From assembly GCA_036745245.1 (NCBI GenBank), contig DAIOGN010000063.1:1-18407 (forward strand): a stretch of 18,407 nucleotides of DNA. The letters run 5' to 3'. The notes under the pieces were generated by a model, which did no database searches, was not told the origin of the DNA, and saw only the letters and a list, made by a program, of their open reading frames with translations. This document shows positions 14,723 through 18,407 of this stretch, in pieces. Both the position numbers and the translations under genes were made by a program. Numbering within the stretch: the stretch's first letter is position 1; the number at the start of each line of letters is the position of its first letter. Source of the DNA: DAIOGN01 sp036745245. Lineage in GTDB: Bacteria; Zixibacteria; MSB-5A5; JAUVRN01.

Positions 14723-15067
14723 GCTCGGGCACCCTAAGGAAGGCGGCGACCAGGGTATTCTATCATGTCAGTCTGGGGGACGATTCCCCGGGCCGTCAGT
14801 CGAAAACGGTGTGTACTTCTGTCTGATCAGATACCACCGGGGCGCAACGTCCTCCGAGCACACACCCTCGACCTGCTTCTCACTCCTTGTGACTAGATCT
14901 CCTTTCAATACTTGGACCTATTTACTCAGGCTTCATAACCGGCGTACTTGATGGCGAGCGGAGGGCTCGTCTTTGAAGGGCCCTGGATGTTGAGGCGAGA
15001 CTCGCTCGAGTACGGTGGTCCTGTCGACTGAATAGTAATGATATCAACGCATGGAGAAGATATTGTG
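14723..15067. other. Gene-free region upstream of the DUF4382 lipoprotein
   Basis: No gene or convincing terminator seen. A weak promoter candidate is TTGGAC (14912-14917), 16-nt spacer, CATAAC (14934-14939). The ribosome site GGAG (15053-15056) of the next gene is at the right end. Confidence 0.4.
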
Positions 15068-15871
15068 ATGATAGTCAAGGCTCTGCTCATAACGATGGCC
15101 GCTCTGGCGACAGCGACTGTACTCCTGGTTGGAGGCTGCTCCGACTCGCCGACTTCATCGAACGAAACGGGGACATTGAGCCTCCGGCTGGTCGATTCGC
15201 CCGCCGACTACCAACAGGTAAACATCGTCGTGACTCGGGTTGAGGTTCATGCCTCCGGGTCGGCTTCGGAAAGTGGCTGGTTCACAATTAATGATGTTCC
15301 TGCCACGTACGACTTGCTGACGCTGCGGAATGGTGCAAGCGAAGTGCTGGGTAGCCATGTACTCGCGGTCGGCCATTACACGCAGATTCGCCTGATCATT
15401 GGAACCGGCAGCAATGTGGTCATCAATGGCACGACCTATCCGCTTGTGATTCCGAGCGGAATGCAGACCGGGATCAAACTGAACAACGAATTCTACATCG
15501 CACCCGACGAGTTGATTGAACTGGTGCTTGACTTCGATGCCGATCGGTCGATCCACCTGACCGGCAGCGGCGACTACATGCTCAATCCGGTGATTCGGGT
15601 AGAGCCGGTGCTTACGTCAGGCACGATCTCGGGGATTATCCTCCCCGTGACCGCACGGGCGACGATCTCGGCCATGGCTGCGCCTGATACACTCACCGCC
15701 TTTGCCGACACCTTGAGCGGGAGCTTTGTCATTACGGCCCTCCCTGCCGGATCCTATACGGTGCTCATCACACCAGGTGACACGCTGTTGGCTGATACTA
15801 CGATTGCGGATGTACTCGTTGTGGCTCAGCAGGCCACCAATTTAGGCACCGTCCTGTTGCGCAGTAAGTGA
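15068..15871 (+). CDS. DUF4382 lipoprotein with C-terminal carboxypeptidase-regulatory-like domain
   Basis: 267 aa from ATG 15068. A lipoprotein signal ends in LVGGC, with the lipidated Cys at residue 24. The next roughly 140 residues match the DUF4382 pattern: TLSLRLVDSPADYQQVNIVV, TYDLLTLRNGASEVLGSHVL, YTQIRLIIG, NGTTYPLVIPSGMQTGIKL, ELVLDFDADRSIHLTG and MLNPVIRVEP. The last part (SGTISGIILP, FVITALPAGSYTVLITPGD, VLVVAQQATNLGTVLL) looks like a carboxypeptidase-regulatory or Cna-B-like sandwich. No enzymatic function is known; it is a surface or periplasmic lipoprotein. GTG 15065 has better spacing to the GGAG at 15053-15056 and would add one Met; the ATG at 15038 would push the signal peptide inside and is unlikely. 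Confidence 0.85.
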   Translation: MIVKALLITMAALATATVLLVGGCSDSPTSSNETGTLSLRLVDSPADYQQVNIVVTRVEVHASGSASESGWFTINDVPATYDLLTLRNGASEVLGSHVLAVGHYTQIRLIIGTGSNVVINGTTYPLVIPSGMQTGIKLNNEFYIAPDELIELVLDFDADRSIHLTGSGDYMLNPVIRVEPVLTSGTISGIILPVTARATISAMAAPDTLTAFADTLSGSFVITALPAGSYTVLITPGDTLLADTTIADVLVVAQQATNLGTVLLRSK

Positions 15872-15889
15872 CAAGGGCGGGAGTTCAAG

Positions 15890-16126
15890 GTGCGCTTCCT
15901 GACATTGCCCAGCTTCAATGTCTATCTCGAACCCGACGGTCGGCGATCGGTCTCGGTAGCGTCGCGAGCCCTTCCACGCTCAGAAACTCGATTTGCCCCG
16001 CTGAACACTTTTGTGCAGATTTTGGCGAGCGGCTTCTGGAGAGCGCCCTCGGTTGACCCGGGGGCGCTGGATGCTGACAGTCACCAGGTCTCCCTTGTCC
16101 GGGTGGACCACACATACATGTCGTAA
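15890..16126 (+). CDS. Possible small ORF, unsupported function
   Basis: 78 codons starting with GTG 15890, with GGGAG 6 nt upstream. I do not recognise the product, which has no signal, motif or obvious membrane segment. It fills most of the 281-nt space between the DUF4382 lipoprotein and the barrel gene. The ribosome site is the only support, so it may be non-coding. Confidence 0.2.
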   Translation: MRFLTLPSFNVYLEPDGRRSVSVASRALPRSETRFAPLNTFVQILASGFWRAPSVDPGALDADSHQVSLVRVDHTYMS

Positions 16127-16152
16127 CGTAACATGACACGGAGGAACATGAA

Positions 16153-16593
16153 ATGAAGCAATGGACTCGTACGGGCCTGTTTGTACTGGCCATACTCGCA
16201 ACAGCAACTTCATCGGCCCTGGCCGGTATTGGACTCCAAGCGGGAATGTCTATAGATCCTGATGACTTTCTCATTGGGCTGCATTTCAAGAGCCACGCGC
16301 TTGGGAATTCCTTCTATCTCGTTCCCAACGTGGACGCGGGCTTCGGCGACATTACGATGGTCTCGGGCAACCTGGATGCCCACTACCATTTCAAGACCAG
16401 CTCCAAGCTGCAGCCCTATATCGGAGGAGGCGCCTCGCTCGTTTGGTACGATTTCGACGGCGGCAGTGACACAGAATTCGGGGGAAGCGTTCTGGGTGGA
16501 ATCATGCTCTCCCCGAAAATTGGCCTCCAAGCCAAACTCGGTCTGGGTGACGTGCCCGACTGGAAGTTCCTGGCGATCTTCCAGGTCAATTAA
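16153..16593 (+). CDS. Small outer-membrane barrel-like protein
   Basis: 146 aa. The signal peptide MKQWTRTGLFVLAILATATSSALA is cleaved after ALA. The mature part has short amphipathic strands typical of a small beta-barrel: IGLQAGMSID, FLIGLHFKSHAL, FYLVPNVDAGFG, MVSGNLDAHYHF, QPYIGGGASLVWYDF, FGGSVLGGIMLSP, IGLQAKLGLG and the last strand KFLAIFQVN. The block LQPYIGGGASLVWY is common in the OMP beta-barrel (OmpW/PagP-size) group. GGAGG lies 8 nt before the ATG at 16153; another ATG, not in the same frame, is 5 nt earlier. Function unknown. A strong terminator follows at once, so it ends a transcript. Confidence 0.8.
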   Translation: MKQWTRTGLFVLAILATATSSALAGIGLQAGMSIDPDDFLIGLHFKSHALGNSFYLVPNVDAGFGDITMVSGNLDAHYHFKTSSKLQPYIGGGASLVWYDFDGGSDTEFGGSVLGGIMLSPKIGLQAKLGLGDVPDWKFLAIFQVN

Positions 16594-16618
16594 CTCCGGG
16601 TTCTTCTCGCTCCATACG

Positions 16619-16658
16619 AACCGGGGCAGCAGGGTCCGCCTGCCGCCCCGGTTTTTTT
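16619..16658 (+). terminator. Rho-independent terminator after the small barrel gene
   Basis: AACCGGGGC (16619-16627) pairs with GCCCCGGTT (16645-16653); inside it GCAGG (16629-16633) pairs with CCTGC (16639-16643) with one mismatch between the stems. A run of seven T (16652-16658) follows. Textbook form, 26 nt after the stop codon. Confidence 0.93.
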
Positions 16659-16771
16659 CTACTCACACTCTCCCGCCGCAGGGCGCCTTCGAAGCGCGCC
16701 CGCATAAGCCAACCGCCGTCCGCCGGGGAAGCTCCCGCGTGGGCATGTCCAAGGGTGGGCCCCAAAAAAAC

Positions 16772-16784
16772 CCACGGACCGTGG
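16772..16784. repeat. Short palindrome CCACGG-A-CCGTGG
   Basis: A perfect 6-bp dyad around one base, following seven A (16764-16770). Read on the minus strand it is a small stem followed by a T run, so it could stop antisense transcription. No other feature was seen in 16659-16910 upstream of the DoxX-like gene. Confidence 0.35.
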
Positions 16785-16910
16785 ACAGAAGACATTTAAT
16801 ATATTTCCCCATCGCACCCGGAGGCCGACGGCTGCCATCAGTACGCTCGAGGCTTGAATGTTGAACACAGCCGACTCCAAAACAAAGTGAGCACAACGGG
16901 GTGACACAAC

Positions 16911-17294
16911 ATGACCAAGAGAAACAAAATCATCTACTGGATCGCGACGGTCTGGCTTGCATTGGGGATGGTGTCCAGTGGAGCCGTACAGTTGCTCAGA
17001 CTGGAAGCCGAAGTAGAATTCATTCTGAAATTGGGCTACCCCAGCTACTTTCTGACCCTCCTGGGAGTCTGGAAAATGCTGGGCGTCGCCGCCGTACTGG
17101 CTCCTAAATGGCCCCTGGTCAAGGAGTGGGCGTATGCCGGCTTCTTCTTTGCCATGTCGGGAGCGGCCTACTCGCACATCGCAATGGGTCACTCCATGAC
17201 TGAGATATTTCCCCCATTGCTCCTACTGATCCTGACCGTGGCCTCCTGGTATTTCAGGCCGGCGGATCGAAAAGTCGTTTCTACGCATCTATAA
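16911..17294 (+). CDS. DoxX-like family membrane protein
   Basis: 127 aa inner-membrane protein with four predicted helices: about 8-27 (IYWIATVWLALGMVSSGAV), 44-63, 72-92 and 97-115. The pattern fits the DoxX_2/DoxX-like family (SSGAVQLL, GYPSYFLTLLGVWKMLGVAAVL, AYAGFFFAMSGAAYSH). The function of these small proteins is unclear; some DoxX relatives act in quinone or redox stress. ATG at 16911 with GGTG about 8 nt upstream. It is followed by 166 nt without a gene and then a hairpin. The neighbouring minus-strand SRPBCC and GyrI-like genes often occur together with DoxX-like genes in environmental bacteria, which is a loose association. Confidence 0.85.
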   Translation: MTKRNKIIYWIATVWLALGMVSSGAVQLLRLEAEVEFILKLGYPSYFLTLLGVWKMLGVAAVLAPKWPLVKEWAYAGFFFAMSGAAYSHIAMGHSMTEIFPPLLLLILTVASWYFRPADRKVVSTHL

Positions 17295-17460
17295 ACGAAC
17301 CGAATCAATCGCAATGCGCGCGACGGCGGCCTCCGAGGAGATGTGGATCACGTCGGCCGGCAGAGTGGGTTACGACGTGAATGCGGTCCGGCGCGCGAGC
17401 CGCTCAGACGCTGCGCATCCTCGAGACCCGGAGCGTCGGATCCAGGTCGCCAAAAGCGAA

Positions 17461-17491
17461 TCGGGGCAGCGGATGCTACCTGCTGCCCCGA
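17461..17491. terminator. Hairpin between DoxX-like gene and GyrI-like pseudogene
   Basis: TCGGGGCAGC (17461-17470) pairs perfectly with GCTGCCCCGA (17482-17491), 11-nt loop, with TGTCTTTA on the right and CTTTT on the minus strand beyond the left arm. A possible bidirectional terminator between the convergent DoxX-like and GyrI-like genes. The rest of 17295-17527 holds nothing I recognise. Confidence 0.7.
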
Positions 17492-17527
17492 TGTCTTTAT
17501 CTCGAAGGTCGAGATGGTGCCCACGAT

Positions 17528-17988
17528 TCAGTCAGCAAGTTCCATATAAATGTCGGTGTCCACTCCTTCGCTTCCGAAGGTGGAAACCTGAAAGCCGGTC
17601 TGAGACTTTAGCGTGATATTCCGCTCCCGGATGTAGTCGAATAGTGCCGTGTACCCGGCCATGATCGCGTCCTGAGGCGGGCCGGCAACATGAACGTGGA
17701 GAACCCTCCCCTGCAAGGAAAGTTCCGCAAGCGACGGAGGCAGGGAGGCTGGCTCACCGGCGAGAAACACGCCTTGAAAGCTCCGGAGCTCTTCCGCACG
17801 CTTCTGCTGCGGGTTGTCATAAAACGCACCGAGGACTTGTTGGGGGTGTACAACGCTCCGGACTGCTTCAGCACGGACTGGATCTCGGCGATGAACTGTG
17901 GCGATTGGGCATAGTCGCCCTTGAACATCTTACCGACCACGGTGATTGGTTCCGACAGAGTTGTAACATTCACCTGTGGGTGGCTCAT
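17528..17988 (-). pseudogene. GyrI-like small-molecule-binding protein, frameshifted
   Basis: About 153 codons if repaired. The product resembles the GyrI-like/AraC effector-binding domain (SOUL-type fold): TVVGKMFKGDYAQSPQFIAEI, then GAFYDNPQQKRAEELRSFQGV, HVHVAGPPQDAIMAGYTALFDYI and the final FGSEGVDTDIYMEL. These proteins bind drug-like or toxic small molecules, and GyrI itself protects DNA gyrase. The ATG (17986-17988) has a perfect AGGAG about 7 nt upstream. The frame is right up to TPNK at about 17836, and from there the family sequence VLGAFYDNP continues only in the -1 frame, so one base (probably a G) is missing between codons AAG and GTC. As written it runs into a different product ending at 17608. 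It could be a true pseudogene or a consensus error; no slippery heptamer supports programmed shifting. Confidence 0.75.
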
Positions 17989-18407
17989 GGGTTTCTCCTT
18001 GTGAGGTCCCGGAACAGATCCGCTCACCAGAGTCTGTTTCAATGAATTTGCAACCGGTTCAAGCTCGGGCAGGCGCTCCCAATCGACCGGCCCATGTTCC
18101 ATGACATAGCGAAAACGAGGTAACACGCGCGCGTTCCAGGCGTGGTCGAAGTAGTCGTAGGCTTTGTCCCACGAGTCCCCATCGCCCCACCCAAGGTGCG
18201 TGAACCGGATACGCGTCTCGTCGGTCGACCATGCCGCGAAGTCGACGATCACCATGGTGCGTTGCCGGCGGATGTCGGGCAGCGACACGGGCGCATCCCA
18301 GGTGAACGCGAAACGACGCAGAGGTTCCCAGGCAAGGATCCGCGTTCCTTCCGCACCGCGCTGCCCTGCCGGATCTCCATTTATGAGGAGGGCGGCAAAA
18401 CCATTCT
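17989..18407 (-). CDS. SRPBCC/AHSA1-type START-domain protein (C-terminal part, 5' end outside window)
   Basis: 139 codons, entering from the right edge. The sequence shows the ATPase-activator-of-Hsp90-homologue 1-like SRPBCC fold: RGAEGTRILAWEPLRRFAFTWDAP, then IRFTHLGWGDGDSWDKAYDYFDHAW and VLPRFRYVMEHGPVDW. Such cup-shaped domains bind hydrophobic ligands, but the exact role in bacteria is unknown. Its reading frame has no stop before the ATG of the GyrI-like gene at 17988 and continues in-frame into it. The end given here is thus arbitrary; the natural C-terminus probably lies shortly after DWERLPELEP, and a TGA exists in a neighbouring frame near 18025. A fusion with the next gene or a second small indel are both possible. 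Confidence 0.7.

Noticed and set aside
16659..17192. Minus-strand open frame opposite the DoxX-like gene
   Set aside because: A shadow frame that runs over the terminator and lacks protein-like composition; the plus-strand frame encodes a clear four-helix protein.
17825..17845. Programmed -1 frameshift in the GyrI-like gene
   Set aside because: The bases around the shift (CAACAAGTCC) do not form an X-XXY-YYZ slippery site and no stimulating hairpin is evident; a simple indel explains it.
1..18407. CRISPR array, integrase, transposase or toxin-antitoxin pair
   Set aside because: I looked for regularly spaced repeats and for characteristic protein motifs on both strands and saw none.

Overview
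The window looks like chromosomal DNA from an uncultivated Gram-negative (diderm) bacterium of roughly 55-65% GC in the stretches I counted. The diderm reading rests on LptF and LptG of the LPS-export permease, two lipobox lipoproteins and two small beta-barrel-like outer-membrane proteins. The species cannot be named from sequence alone. The gene set (isolated mreB, an HD exoribonuclease, ALERVR-type sensor kinase modules, a collar-domain secreted protein, DUF4382) is common in environmental FCB-type or deltaproteobacterial-like lineages, which is only a loose inference.

Layout, left part (1-8500), mostly housekeeping. It opens with the 3' end of a TIGR00300/ArgZ-type gene (+). A 103-bp element made of two perfect 36-nt inverted arms then exactly fills the gap to a convergent lipoprotein gene (-). 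Next on the minus strand come mreB and, upstream of it, a YhaM-like OB-fold/HD exoribonuclease with a likely TTG start. Divergently, lptF and lptG overlap on the plus strand, with a good sigma70-type promoter so close to the lptF ATG that the message is probably leaderless. A run of hairpins and a strong terminator follow lptG. Then come pcm (isoaspartyl methyltransferase) and a dCMP deaminase (+), a convergent small outer-membrane protein (-), and a complete tmRNA gene (ssrA, 8146-8497).

Middle (8498-11440), the most accessory-looking part. Directly behind the tmRNA 3' end lie a secreted protein with a phage-tail-collar domain and an abrupt internal GC change, and a convergent AAA/DUF4143 ATPase whose promoter sits inside a near-perfect 30-bp palindrome. 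At 11198-11221 there is a second, imperfect copy of the tmRNA 3' end. Together these suggest an old, small island integrated at ssrA, although no integrase is visible.

Right part (11445-18407), signalling and envelope genes. A histidine kinase with two tandem copies of one sensor module overlaps by 4 nt a receiver-PP2C phosphatase, predicting a kinase-to-phosphatase partner-switching pathway. Then come a DUF4382 lipoprotein, a small barrel-like protein with a textbook terminator, and a DoxX-like membrane protein. Last, on the minus strand, are an SRPBCC/AHSA1-type protein running off the edge and a GyrI-like protein broken by a one-base frameshift.

No CRISPR array, recombinase or transposase gene was seen. 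The best candidates for something undescribed are the tmRNA-flanked segment with its collar protein and palindrome-controlled ATPase, the tandem-sensor kinase with its PP2C partner, and the 36-nt-arm repeat.
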